NCBI RefSeq assembly: GCF_901933205.1 | Contig: NC_044586.1 | Location: forward strand, 17,058,569 to 17,122,568 | Length of the DNA: 64,000 nt | Direction of reading: 5' to 3' | Source: Camarhynchus parvulus | Lineage: Eukaryota; Chordata; Aves; Passeriformes; Thraupidae | Shown: piece after piece, positions 46,510 to 57,499 of the stretch | How the letters are laid out: every line of letters starts with the position of its first letter | How positions within the stretch are numbered: the stretch's first letter is position 1 | Position numbers and translations under genes: made by a program | The notes under the pieces: generated by a model | Database searches by the model: none | What the model was told of the DNA's origin: nothing | What the model saw: only the letters and a program-made list of their open reading frames with translations

Positions 46510-49500
46510 GCTACATGGATAGGATATGATCTTAAAGGCACCATTTCAGGACTCCTGAGTGCTAAACAAAACTCTGAGGTCCAGACTTAATTGTGTGAGC
46601 AGGGCTAGTAAAGAGCTTAAAGAAGTTCAGCTTGTGCCTGACAAAATGCTGAGCAGCTCAAGCCTCGCACTGCAAGGAGTTTGCACCGTTTATGTTTTTA
46701 CACAGCATTTTCCACCATAATTCCCTTTCCTACTCAGTGCAGGGGTTTGAAAGCAGCTTATTCCATGATGAAAACCATACACTTTCCCATCCTGAGCTCC
46801 CACAGCTCTTGCTACTGCTTGGCAATGACTCAAGTAGCCAGAAAAAGAACAGGCTGTAAAAAGTGTGGCAGTGAGAAAGCTCTGGGCCAGAAGGTTGTTT
46901 GTCACATTGCCAAAGCCTAAAGGAGGAGAAAAAAGTAGGAGAAACATCAGAGATGGGAGAAGCCTACAAAGGGAACAAGATTTGTCAGGAGTTCTGCCTA
47001 GGTCCAAAAGGAGAAAATGTCAACAGCAAAAAAAAAAAATATGCATCCTTACATGAATATAAATATACACCAACACATTTGCATCTGCTCTTCAAAAAGT
47101 TTTCTAAGACAAAGAGAAGCCAGGTCTACCAACAAAATGCGCAACTTGCTTGCTTTGAGCTCACCACAATTGTGAAAAATCTCTGCTTTCCAGGCTAAAT
47201 ATGTGCTGATCTTCAAAGCAAAATTCCCTCAGTGAGTTTTCTTTCATGTCAATTTTTTTCCTGTGGATTTATATGTTGGAGAAGAGAGTTTTCACTCCAG
47301 GGATTACAGAGGATGAAAAAATTGAGATGCTGAAGCCAGCTCACAGTTTTCAAGAGATTCAGAGCAGCAATAATTGAATCCCAGTGATTGTTTGGAGTTT
47401 GGTAAAGCAGAGACCCAATCAGACAATCCAGAGGCAGAAAGATATGTCTGCAGCAGCTGCATGAACCTCTGCCAAATGCCTGGATTTCCCAGCAGTGTGA
47501 GCAACCACAGTGGTGGTTTGGTCTGATTCTTGTTCTAGTTTACACTTATGTGAATGACATGGATCTTCCCCAAAGGTAGTAGAGATGTTCCACTGGGAAA
47601 GAGGAGAGGATGAGACTCTAAATAGTCAACATTTGATGTCTAGGATCTCCTTTTATTCATGATGTATATTAAAAATTGAAAAATGCTTAGGAATTGTAAA
47701 ATATACTGTCTTACAGCTTGTTTCTGACCTGCAGGGAGATGATTCCTGCTCCTTTATGGTTTGTAAATTCATTTGGGAAATCTCTCTGCCAGCAAACATG
47801 ACTCCTTTTGAACTGGAAGTGCTGCATGTTTAAGGTGTGTAATGTTACCTCCTGTTCAAAGCAAGGGTTGTGCAAAAGAACCATGGTCCCAGTAAATAAA
47901 AAGGTAATTAATTTTATAAACAGGTTTTTGAGTTTAGTATGAAAAATTGTCTTGAATTATCTGTAAATTGAAAAGCCAAAGTCTAAATTTTTCTGGCCAA
48001 CCTTTCATTGAGTGTTCTAGAAACAAAGTATCTGCAGGGATCAAACACTGCAGCCTTAAGCAGATCTCTGCAAACAGCTTAGAAAGTATAACTGAGCTGT
48101 TTTATTCAGTTACAGTAGAACAATCGTTCAACACTGCAAATATTGGGAAAAACCCAACCAGTTGTGGCCAGCAAACCTCACATTCTAAATCTGTCCACTA
48201 AACCAGGCTTTAGCCAGCACAGCAGAGACTGGCATGAAATCCTCCTATATGCAAATTTATGACAGTGTTGGAAAGCACCATCAAAATAATGATTACTTTC
48301 ACTCACACAGGCAAAGCGGCAGGAAAGGTTTTGACTGGGCCAGAAGAGTGGCAGGTGGACCAAAGATGATTTTCCTATCACTATAACTCTATAAATACAA
48401 AAGTAACAAAGCACCTAAAAGGAATGGGCATAAAGGCAAATGTGAAGCATTAAGAGAAACAAAATACCAAAGTACTCCTTGCCTATGACTTACTCATTAC
48501 TCACTTATTGCTTAGTTACTTTTAAATACCATTTAAAGTAAAATGAAACCAAGAATTTCCCATGTGGTGAATGGCATTGGATGCTCAGCTTGAAGTCTAA
48601 AGGGACTGAGTTCCAGAAAGCAGAATGCAGGTCTTGTACACAAAAAAAAAAAACCTGCTAAACTGCTGTTATTTTTTACAAGGTGGACCTCATTTATGTG
48701 TAGAGGGTTCCAGGGGGTTAATTTTGGGCACCCATTTCTCTATTCTTTATTGTCCTTAATTTTGAGAGCCTGATAATGATGCCTCAATTCATAATAAATA
48801 GCTCACCACTCAGTGAAGTTTTCTGAGACCAGAGACATGAAAAATTGGACTATGCTCTGGAATGGGATCTAAACTCACCCGGGGAACTTTTCAACTCCAT
48901 TTCAGACACCTTCTACATTTATGAATTGAAAACATGGAATAACACTCATGTTTAAAACCAAAAACATGGAATAACACTCATGTTTAAAACCATGCTGCCT
49001 CCTGCTACCATGCAAGGTCTTGGAATCCCCCTCAGTGGTGAGATATGCAAACCCATTCAGACTGTACATTCAGCAAGTAAGAAGATCTACAGACAGAAGC
49101 AACTTCTAATGAGTTAACTGAGGATAATTTCAGGTGTTGAATGTCCCCGAGTACGGCAAAACTGTGGGGAAAGTTACTTCAAGTGGATGTAACTCCACTG
49201 AAGCAAATTTTACTCACTTTCATTAGGACAGACCCCTGTGGCAGCCAGGCTATCCCACTGTGCAGAGATAAGGGAGAGGTGATTAAATAGACCAGATCCA
49301 ATGTATTTATAGTGCCCATCTTAAAGCAGAGAAGCAGAAAAGAGCAGCAGGATTGTGAAGTAAGCAGCTCTGTTCCTAACGAGAGGATGAACTCCTTCCA
49401 GGGTTTCTCTGTTGCAAATCACACGTCAAATCATCTGGCATAACTAAGTGGAAAGATCCAGCACAGCCTCATGTGAGATTGCTTGTTTTAGTTTGACTGA

Positions 49501-49934
49501 ACAAATCAAAATATTCAAGGAAATTCCCAACACTGCACCATCTTTCCTCAAATCAAACCCCCAGTTTAACCCCACACAGTGCTGGCCATATGCAGCTCAC
49601 ACTTCTCTCCCTGGGAACCATCTGGAACTCCCTTGAGGAATCCCGACTTTCCAGAACATGTTATGTTTAATTCTGACATTAAAAGGACATTGTTGGGTTT
49701 AATGACATTGTGCAAAGACTGCACTGACTTGTTCCAGAAAATGCACCATGTGGCAAGTCCCACATCCATTCCCTAAATCCGACCTAAGCCTAAGCGCTTG
49801 TCCTTAGCTGCCACCAAAGCAGCTCCTTCAAAGCTAACTCTGAAGACAAAAAACCACAGAAAATCTTGATTTTTTTCTACATAAAAGGAAATGGATTAAT
49901 AAATGCTGAGGCAGACAGTGCTGCTCATGTGAGC
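46510..49934. other. Unique sequence, no gene seen
   Basis: No repeat family or exon recognised apart from the 32-bp tandem duplication listed separately. Short A runs occur at about 47,028-47,039 and 48,642-48,653. Confidence 0.5.
48929..48992. repeat. Perfect 32-bp tandem duplication
   Basis: The unit beginning AAAACATGGAATAACACTCA occurs twice in direct succession (48,929-48,960 and 48,961-48,992) without mismatch, indicating a recent local duplication. Confidence 0.92.
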
Positions 49935-50447
49935 GGAGCCTTTGTGGCTGAGCTGGTTTTGGCTGGGGTACAGTTAATTTCCTTCCCAGGGGCTATATGT
50001 CATGTTTCTACTGGGGTTAATAATACAGGGATGGTGTTGGTTGTGCTGACACAGACCCAACTGGTTTTCGTACTGCCACACTGGCAAGGGGGTTGGGGGT
50101 GTGTGCCAGGCGACACAGCTTGGACAGGTGACCCCAAGTGACATTCCAGACTTTATGGCATCATCATTATCAGTGCATAACATGGGGGAAGAAGATGGAA
50201 AGGGATGGATGTTCAGGGTGATGGCATTTGTCTTCCCATGTCACTCTTAGGTGGGATGGGGCCTTGCTCTCCTGAGGATGACCGAGCACGTGCCTGCCCA
50301 TGGCAAGCAGGGAATTCATTCCTTGCTTTGCTTGTGTGCACTGCTCTTCCTTTCCTTAGAAAACTGCCGTTATCCCAACCCAGGGGTTTTCCAGGCTTTA
50401 CCCTTGCCATTCTCTCCCGTATCCTGATGGTGGGGAGTGAGGGAGCA
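49935..50447 (+). mobile_element. Solo LTR remnant of an avian ERV family
   Basis: About 510 bp matching, from memory, a widespread avian LTR. Blocks include TGGCTGAGCTGGTTTTGGCT, AATACAGGGATGGTGTTGGT, CTTGGACAGGTGACCCCAAG, GGGGGAAGAAGATGGAAAGG, GATGGCATTTGTCTTCCCAT and GGGGAGTGAGGGAGCAC. The core-promoter region (about 50,175) is decayed. No gag or pol follows, so this is a solo LTR. Terminal bases are too worn to fix exactly. Confidence 0.78.
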
Positions 50448-50842
50448 CCCACCGGGCACCCGTGCAGGTGTCCCCTGTCTCATACCGCCCTGGCCCACAG
50501 GATGGCACTGTGACACTGCACAAACTCCTCCCGGGCTCTCGGGGCCACTTCCTGACAGCAAGTCAGTATTTTTCCCAAAGTCAGACTTTTTCCCGCTGCA
50601 ATTCAAATTTCCTTTGAATTTTCAGGCTTTTTGGAATTCAGTAGAATTCCACATAATCTCATATGTCTTTGCCCAGAAAGACCACCTCTCTTTCTGTGGG
50701 CATTTTGCTGGAATAAACATCAGTGGTCTTGTCCCCAGAAAAGGCTCCATTGGAAGCTACACACCAACCCTCCAGAAAAACTACGGTTTTTTGCTGCTGA
50801 GAAACTGTATTCAGTAAATCCTGAGATTAATTAATAACAAGG
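50448..50842. other. Unassigned sequence
   Basis: About 400 bp between a solo LTR and a CR1 with nothing recognisable. Confidence 0.45.
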
Positions 50843-51260
50843 ACGGGTCTGGAGAGCCAGTCCTGTGATGAGCATCTGAGGGAGCTGGAGGGGCTCAGCC
50901 TGGAGAAAAGGAGGCTCAGGGGGGCCCTTCTGGCTCTGCACAGCTCCCTGACAGGAGGGGACAGCTGGGGGGATCAGGCTTTGCTGCCAGGGAACAGGGA
51001 CAGGATGAGAGGAAATGGCCTCAAGCTGTGCCAGGGGAGGATCAGGTTGGACATCAGGAGGAATTTCTTCATGGAAGGGGTAGTCAGCCATTGGAAGGGG
51101 CTGTCCAGGGAGGGGGTGGAGTGTCCATCCCTGAGGCATCCAGGGAATGAGTGGACGTGGCACTCAGTGCCATGGTCTGGGGACAAGGTGGGGGTCAGAC
51201 AGCTGGACTTGATGATCTTGGGGGTCTTTCCCAACCTCAATTACTCTCTGATTCTATGAC
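50843..51260 (+). mobile_element. CR1 LINE 3' end
   Basis: About 420 bp of CR1 in + orientation, of the subfamily also seen at 38.1-38.5 kb: GAGGGGCTCAGCCTGGAGAA, AGGTTGGACATCAGGAGGAA, GGGGTAGTCAGCCATTGGAA, ending TACTCTCTGATTCTATGAC. It is 5'-truncated. Confidence 0.93.
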
Positions 51261-52399
51261 CAGCTATTGCTTCCAACACACTTCAAAGTACTGTACAAAA
51301 CCAAATTCACTTTGCAATCTTGCTATTTATCGCACCACCATTTGCATTTTACTTCAGATCACTGCAAAAACTTGCATTTTGGGGAACATACAGCTTTCCA
51401 GCACTGATGTCCACCACACCTTCACAAGCACGGACACGCCTGGCACATGAGCTCCTGTTCAACTGGTACAGCACCCACACAGCTTCCCAGACCTTTCTCA
51501 TTTATGGATCAAAGATGCAGCCAAACCACAGATGTTAAAATTCGAGCTGTGCAGATCTCGTCTATGCAGAGGAGCCTATGACACAGGGCTTAGATGTTTC
51601 CCTTGGCTCACAAAGTATCCCTTCAAGAGCAATATTTTGGGACAACTGCAGAGTTAATGGCTTTAAATTAAAATTCAACAAGATATGCTTGCCCTTATTA
51701 AAATTTTTGGAAAGGACCACAAAGGTCAATGTTTTCAGCTTAAAGTGGCTGAGAAGATGAAGCAACCAGAGTTCTACTCAAGTTAAATCCAACCTTCCTT
51801 ATCAGCTTTAACCTCATTGCTAGCCCTGCTTAAATCCTCATCTCTCTTCTCTTCACTCCTGTTTTAAATGCCTTTTTGAAATATCCCAAGGGAACCAACA
51901 CACAAAATCCCACTAAAACAAACCCTGAACATACCTTTCTCTTCCTTCTTCTTCCCCAACTTTATATACTGAGCCACAAGGTCTGGAATATCCCTCTGCA
52001 GCAGAGGCAAAGACAGCATTGCTAAGGACAACAGCCTGCTTGGGACAGCAAAACAGCCATGGTCCTGCTGCCAGCCCAGCCCTGGGAGGCCAGGATGACA
52101 GCTGTTGCTGAGATATGTGGGAAAGGGGCTTAGGGACAAGGAAATTCCTGCCATGATTGTGGCACTGGCCATAGTTATCTCCACTCCTTACCTCTCCCCT
52201 CGTCCCAAGAGTCCCCAGGGTTTCCCTGTGATCAAAGCCAGCAATGGGAATACAAGCAGCGAGTTCATGTCCTCTGTGTAGGAGACTCAGTCACTGCCCA
52301 GGACAGAAGTTCTGCCTCCTGCCCAGGTGGAACCTCCTGGGCTCAGTCCCTGCCCGTTCGTCTGGTGCCATTGCTGGGCCCCTGGAGCAGAGCCTGGGC
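51261..52399. other. Unique sequence, no gene seen
   Basis: No repeat family or exon recognised. Confidence 0.5.
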
Positions 52400-52660
52400 C
52401 CTGCTCTGACCCTCCCTGCAGACAGGGACACCCAGGGCTGAGGCCCCTCTCAGCTGGGGCCCCTCTCCAGGCTGGACAGCCCCAGCTCCCTCAGCCTTTC
52501 CCTGCCAGAGATGCTCCAGGCCCTAAATCATCTCCACAGCCTCCACTGGCCCCGCTCCAGGAGCTCCATGTCCCTGCTGTCCTGAGGAGCCCAGGACTGG
52601 ACACAGCACTGCAGATGTGCCACACAGGGCTGGGCAGGATCACTCCTGACCTACTGCTTG
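52400..52660 (-). mobile_element. CR1 LINE internal fragment
   Basis: About 260 bp from the CR1 segment upstream of the 3' end, on the minus strand: CCTCTCCAGGCTGGACAGCC, CAGCTCCCTCAGCCTTTCCC and AGCACTGCAGATGTGCCACA. It lacks the tail, so both ends are truncated or eroded. Confidence 0.85.
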
Positions 52661-52908
52661 GAGCAAGAGGCAGGATTTTCAAATGCACTTGCTATTGCTC
52701 CAATTCTGTTTCACTAAAGTCACTAAAAAATTCACAATGGCCATGGTGTGTTTAGGCATTTTTTAAATGCCACCTTTTATCAAAGTTCTGGAAGTGTGAA
52801 TTTATGGTATCTCCTGAGTGTCTGGCTGCTTAGTTAAGTATTTATACTCCCACTATAGTCGCCTGAAGGCACAGTAGTGAGGTTTCCAAAAAAAAGCATG
52901 GAAAGGGA

Positions 52909-53117
52909 GAATCACAGAATGGCCTGCATTGGAAGGGATCCTAAAGATCATTTGATTCCAAACCCTGCTATGGGCAGGGACACCTTCCACTAGCCCAGGT
53001 TGCTCAGAGCCCCATCCAACCTGGCCTTGGACGCTGCCACGGATGGGGCAGCCACGGCTTCTCTGAGCAACCTGTGCCAGGGCCTCATCACCCTCACAGG
53101 GAAGAATTCCTTCCTAA
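52909..53117 (-). mobile_element. CR1 LINE 3' end (left member of head-to-head pair)
   Basis: About 210 bp of CR1 on the minus strand, tail GAATCACAGAATGGCCTGCA, extending to GGGAAGAATTCCTTCCTAA. It faces the + strand copy at 53,312 across about 190 bp, with the 5'-truncated ends pointing at each other. Confidence 0.93.
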
Positions 53118-53311
53118 AATAAAATTATCAATGGCAGCAACATTACTGAAGCAAGTAAAGAGGGCCAAGATCCCATTTATCCCATTTGCAGCTGTGAAAA
53201 CAACAATACCCTTTACAGAAGTTACAACCATGTGAAATCAGGAACAGATCAGAGAAGCTCCTTGAAGATCTCAGAGTAAGCAGCTGCCCCAGCTGCACAT
53301 CTTGGTTCAAT

Positions 53312-53462
53312 CCCCATCCCTGGAAGTGTCCAAGGCCAGGCTGGATGGGGCTCTGAACGTCCTGGTCTAGTGGAAGGTGTCTTTGCCCATGGCAAGGGCA
53401 CTGGAATGAGATCATCTTTGAGGTCCCTTCCAACCCAAGCCATTCTGTAATTCTATGATTCT
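53312..53462 (+). mobile_element. CR1 LINE 3' end (right member of head-to-head pair)
   Basis: About 150 bp of CR1 in + orientation: CCCCATCCCTGGAAGTGTCC to CCATTCTGTAATTCTATGAT. With its neighbour at 52,909 it makes an inverted repeat of about 150 bp that a transcript could fold into a hairpin. Confidence 0.92.
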
Positions 53463-56284
53463 AATTTCCCAGGCCTGTCTTGCACCATCTACTTGTGATT
53501 CCCTGCAGGAAAAAAAATGGCCATTTGCATTATCTGAAGACAAATGAATGTACCTGGAACTTCACCACTGATAAACACCCAACTGCAGGCTGAGGAGAGA
53601 AAAATGTTATTTTTCTTCCAGAGTCAAAGGAACTGAGGTATGGGAAAAATAAATGTTAATCCATCCCAGATCCTGACCCAGAATGTGCCTGTGAACATCA
53701 GTCTGTCCACAGATGGGCATGGTGCTGTGGCACATCTGACAGTCAGAACTCAAAAAACATTCAAATGGGAATTTTAGTTACTCTTCAAAACATTGAATTT
53801 TCAAGATAAACAGGTATTGCTTCCCAGTGATACAGTAAATAGACCCAAAAAACCCCCTAAATTATAAAAAAGGCTTCTAAAGCACCCTGTACCAAGCTGC
53901 CTAGTTGGCATCAGAAGAAAAATGTGCAGATGTATGAACACCAACTGAGAATTTGGCTCCATTTGCCTGAAATTAAGTATCTGTATCAGCAGGGCTGTTA
54001 AAACATTTCAGCCATCAAAAAAAAATTCTTCATGCATCATGGTGGACACAAAGACATGGCATGACTCCCTCTCCAAAAACATAAGGTTTTTGTAAGATTC
54101 ATGCATTCCTTGTAAGTCTCCAGCACCTAAATGTGCTGTAGGACAGGAAAGAATTTGCAAAAGGGTTCCTCTGGGCCTTTTTACACATGCTTGTTTCTGA
54201 ATCACCAATATATGACTAAATATAAACCATGAAGAGCTGTAATTGCTATTCTACATCTCCTCATATCCCTCTGAAATACCATGAAGGAAAAAAAATCTAC
54301 CAAATTGTTTTCGGAGGATTAGTTCCTAACAATGCCAATGAATATCTGCAAAAAACCCCCAATCTTGCCAGATTCAAAATGCAGATTTGACTGCTCAGTG
54401 CCAGTCCTTCATGCTAGGAGAGTTGACACAAATCTCTGAAAGAGATAGTGAACTCCTTCCACCTCCAGCATATTTTTCTTCTGCTGTTCTAACACCTTGG
54501 TCCCTGAGGGGAACTCAGGGGGTAGAAGAGAAGAACTTGTTTCAATTCCCTTCTTCTGAACTAGCTGTGAAATGTGATGTCAGCCTCTTATCTCCATGGA
54601 GCAAGCGTTCCAGGAGCTTTCAATTTACCTTGCTTAAGTAAGTTAAGTCAGCTCTGGGCTTTGTCAGGCAGAAATATTTTTGCACACTTTTAATTATCAG
54701 GCAGCCTGCAAGGGAAGGGAGAGTCAAAATGAGGGGCCTGCTCCGAGTGTTTTGTGCCTGAGCCTGGAAAACAGGGGTTAGATCAGCCAAGCCCAACAAA
54801 GAGCCAACAGCAGGACTTGTCAGCATTTGGGTATTCCATGAGTCCCATGCACAGGAACAAACATTTTCCTGTGGTTTTTTTCATCCTCACTGCCCATCTG
54901 TTTGTCACCACTGCTGTGACAGCAGCACAACACCGTGTCCTGAGGGAGGAGAGGTCCCCAGCTGTGCCTGACATCATCTAGGTGTCAGGAAGGAGATCAG
55001 GAATACTCAGAAACATCTCCGTATCCAAAAGGTTTAGGGAAAAGAAGGAAACCAATGGCTTTATACTGTCCCATCTTATTTCTGAGGCACTGAGATGTGA
55101 GGGACATCCAAAGGACACGTGACAGAACTGGGGACTGTCCCCTTGACTCCAAGCCCAATATTTAAATCACCTTCCTTCCTAAGCAGTCTCTTAACTATCA
55201 AAAAACCCACACAACCTTTCGGTGAAATTACAACAAGCAGAAATGCCAGGGCCAGAAGTACCAGTGGGTGGTTTTTCTACACAGTTTGCATGATTGGGGA
55301 TGGAGGATGGGGAGGAAAGCTGCATCAGCCTCCAGAATCCCTCTCAGCTGCAGCTGGCTTGATCAATATGTATTCAGACATTTTCTATGGGCATGCTGAT
55401 TAATGGTTACTGTGCAAGGAACTCCCAACTCATCTCCTCTGAAATCCCCTTAGCTAAGTGTTGGTGGCAGTTCACAAATCTGCACAGGTTTGTTTTTTAA
55501 AGAGCCAAGAAAAAAGTAAGGGAGCAGCCACAGTCTTCTGCAGATAGCACCTTTTCCTTCCATTCTCAATTCACCCAGAAAATTTCAGTAACAAGCTTTT
55601 TGTAGTTTTTAATTTTTTTTTCTTACCACATAATCTCGGAGTAAAAAGATCCTAAAAGCTGACCAGCTGAGTGGGAACAGGAGGAGCTCACAAGTCAGAA
55701 TGACATGATCTAACAAGTCCAACAGCACTGGAAAAGCAGTTTGGTCTCATCAAAAATACTTTCTCAACTGGGCAGGTGTTGCAGCTGCAGAAAAGAACAA
55801 CTGGCTTGGCTCAGGCATAGCCAAAGCACTGGAACATCCCTTCTGTCACTGGGAGTACATGCTGTAATTACCAATGAGCTTTGGGCTGTCATTCCATCTC
55901 TTCTGGAGCATTTGAGTATCACCTAGCTGAATTCAAGGAAGTATTGGAGCTGACACCTGGGACACACTGGTAATGAACAGGAACAACCAACGTCTACCAC
56001 TACACTGCTTAAAAAAAAGTTTATTAAAAATAAACTCCCCTAAACCGAGAATATCCCCTCCCTTCCAAAAGAAAAAAAAACAACATAAACCCCAAATGCA
56101 TGTTATTTATTTCATTCCAGATCAAAGTTAGAAAAAAACAAACAAAGCCCCCCAAACAAAGAAAAATCCTAAAACCAAAACAAACAAACACACCCCAACC
56201 AAACAAAAACCAAAACAGGGCCAAATTTTGTGTTTTACCTTGTTTACATGCATTTTCTTTAAAAAAAAGGCAAAAAATATTTAG
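53463..56284. other. Unique sequence, A-rich at its right end
   Basis: No gene recognised in 2.8 kb. From about 56,005 to 56,215 the + strand is strongly A- and C-rich (AAAACAAACAAACACACCCC and similar), a low-complexity block immediately upstream of the provirus insertion site. Confidence 0.55.
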
Positions 56285-56289
56285 AATAT
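56285..56289. repeat. 5-bp target-site duplication, left copy
   Basis: AATAT directly before the 5' LTR is repeated as AATAT at 62,789-62,793 directly after the 3' LTR. An exact 5-bp duplication confirms this is one intact integration and fits class III (ERVL-type) integrases. Confidence 0.93.
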
Positions 56290-56954
56290 TGTTGAAGATT
56301 GCATGCCAGATGTTTTCCATTACCATCTGTATGGCAGATTACCTTGTCAAGTGAGCAGTTTGCCTTACCTCTCTCTTTGAATGACCACATTCACACCTTC
56401 CTTGAGAAGAGACCTCTGCTGATAACAGACTATTGAATATCAGTGCATGACTGATAAGAATGATAACATTCCATTGTGAGATGCTCCGCCCAGAGGAAGG
56501 AGCCAAGCACTGCTACCCCAATATACTCTGAGATTCTGGAACACCAGCACAGCTTTTCTCCATGAGATTCCCTAGAAGAACAGCAGCTGCCTCTTCCTCC
56601 ACTGGATCTTCAGAGGAAGACTACATCCTTCTCTACAGATTCCCCTTGCTCCAACAGAACCACACCTGATACTTCAGAGGACTGCAGCCACATTTTCAAT
56701 CAGACTACCACCAACACCCCGGCCGACAGAGTGTCAAGTTGGGTTCTGACTCTGTCAGTGTTGTTCTAGTAGACTGCATTGTTTATTTTTTTTTTCCCCT
56801 ATTAAAGAACTTATTTCCTGCTCCCATATCTTTGCCTGAGAGCCCCTTAATTTAAAATTATAGCAATTCGGAAGTGTGAGGAGGGTTTACATTCTCCATT
56901 TCAGGGGAGGCTCCTGCCTTCCTTAGCAGACTCCTGTCTTTCCAAACCCAGACA
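56290..56954 (+). repeat. 5' LTR of the ERVL provirus
   Basis: 665 bp, starting TGTTGAAGATTGC and ending CCAAACCCAGACA. A GC-box-like CTCCGCCCA lies at 56,484-56,492 and a polyadenylation-signal variant ATTAAA at 56,801-56,806. An AATATACT about 35 bp after the GC-box is a weak TATA candidate. It differs from the 3' LTR by about 18 substitutions and three small indels. All substitutions lie between about 56,368 and 56,680; the first 78 bp and the last 270 bp carry none. Confidence 0.96.
56801..56806 (+). promoter_or_regulatory. LTR polyadenylation-signal variant (ATTAAA)
   Basis: ATTAAA follows a T-rich run in the 5' LTR; the equivalent in the 3' LTR is at 62,633-62,638. ATTAAA is the commonest natural variant of AATAAA, and its mid-LTR position suits the end of R. 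No downstream GT-rich element was tested. Confidence 0.55.
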
Positions 56955-56959
56955 GATTT

Positions 56960-56977
56960 TGGTGCCCAATGTGAGGC
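56960..56977 (+). other. Primer-binding site, tRNA-Lys-like
   Basis: TGGTGCCCAATGTGAGGC begins 5 nt after the 5' LTR. From family knowledge the tRNA-Lys(CUU) type site reads TGGCGCCCAACGTGGGGC. The three differences are two C-to-T at CG positions and one G-to-A, all explainable by deamination. Mammalian ERVL usually uses tRNA-Leu, whereas foamy viruses and many betaretroviruses use tRNA-Lys. The assignment is by eye. Confidence 0.7.
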
Positions 56978-57064
56978 ACGAGGGCACAGAAACAAAAAGG
57001 GAATAACAGTTCTTGAGTAATCTAATTTGTGTGTGTGGCTATAGAAACCTCATTAAGCGACACC

Positions 57065-57235
57065 ATGTGGTCCAGCTTGCCCCGGTTTGGGTGGCACGTG
57101 ATCGTGGCTGTATTTCTCCCATTTATAGGCCCTTATCTAAACATGGGTCCTATAACCAAAGCTACCGTGTCTTTTATCCGGTTTGTTTTATGGGTGAATA
57201 AGGTGAGGAATTCATGGATTTTTAACTTCCTCTAG
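57065..57235 (+). CDS. Leader open frame 1, 56 codons, hydrophobic, unknown
   Basis: An ATG in good context (ACCATGT) opens 56 codons ending in TAG at 57,233. The peptide starts MWSSLPRFGWHVIVAVFLPF and is hydrophobic over about residues 11-26, with a second hydrophobic patch near residues 36-43. It lies between the primer-binding site and gag and is in the gag frame. I do not recognise it. It may be a small membrane protein, part of a longer upstream extension of Gag interrupted by later stops (the stop is followed by A, as in the edited TGGA class), or chance. Confidence 0.35.
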   Translation: MWSSLPRFGWHVIVAVFLPFIGPYLNMGPITKATVSFIRFVLWVNKVRNSWIFNFL

Positions 57236-57319
57236 AAAGCAGGCACATGGATTCACAGCTATCACACATTAAGTGTGTGTTTTTGAGGTTACTTTAATAA
57301 TGGCACCTGCTGTAAGGAA

Positions 57320-57490
57320 ATGACACCAGGCAAAATCTTCTCCCAACCCTTTAGCCATTTCTTTGAGTCCGCCCCACCAGTTTTTGAAGGGTTCAGATCC
57401 ACTCTAAATATTAATGATATCATACAGTGGCTGGTGTTGCTGATAGGCCTGCTCTATTTAGCATTTAGAGAGAAGGGGAGACGTACCTAG
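57320..57490 (+). CDS. Leader open frame 2, 56 codons, one membrane segment, unknown
   Basis: ATG at 57,320 (G at -3) opens 56 codons ending in TAG at 57,488, only 9 nt before the gag ATG and in the same frame. It ends with a textbook single membrane segment and a basic tail: QWLVLLIGLLYLAF then REKGRR. The stop is TAG followed by A, so it may once have been tryptophan; if so the segment would be the N-terminal anchor of a longer Gag. Type II anchored Gag (glyco-Gag) is known in gammaretroviruses, but I know of none in ERVL. It is not recognised. Confidence 0.4.
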   Translation: MTPGKIFSQPFSHFFESAPPVFEGFRSTLNINDIIQWLVLLIGLLYLAFREKGRRT

Positions 57491-57499
57491 ATAACTACC

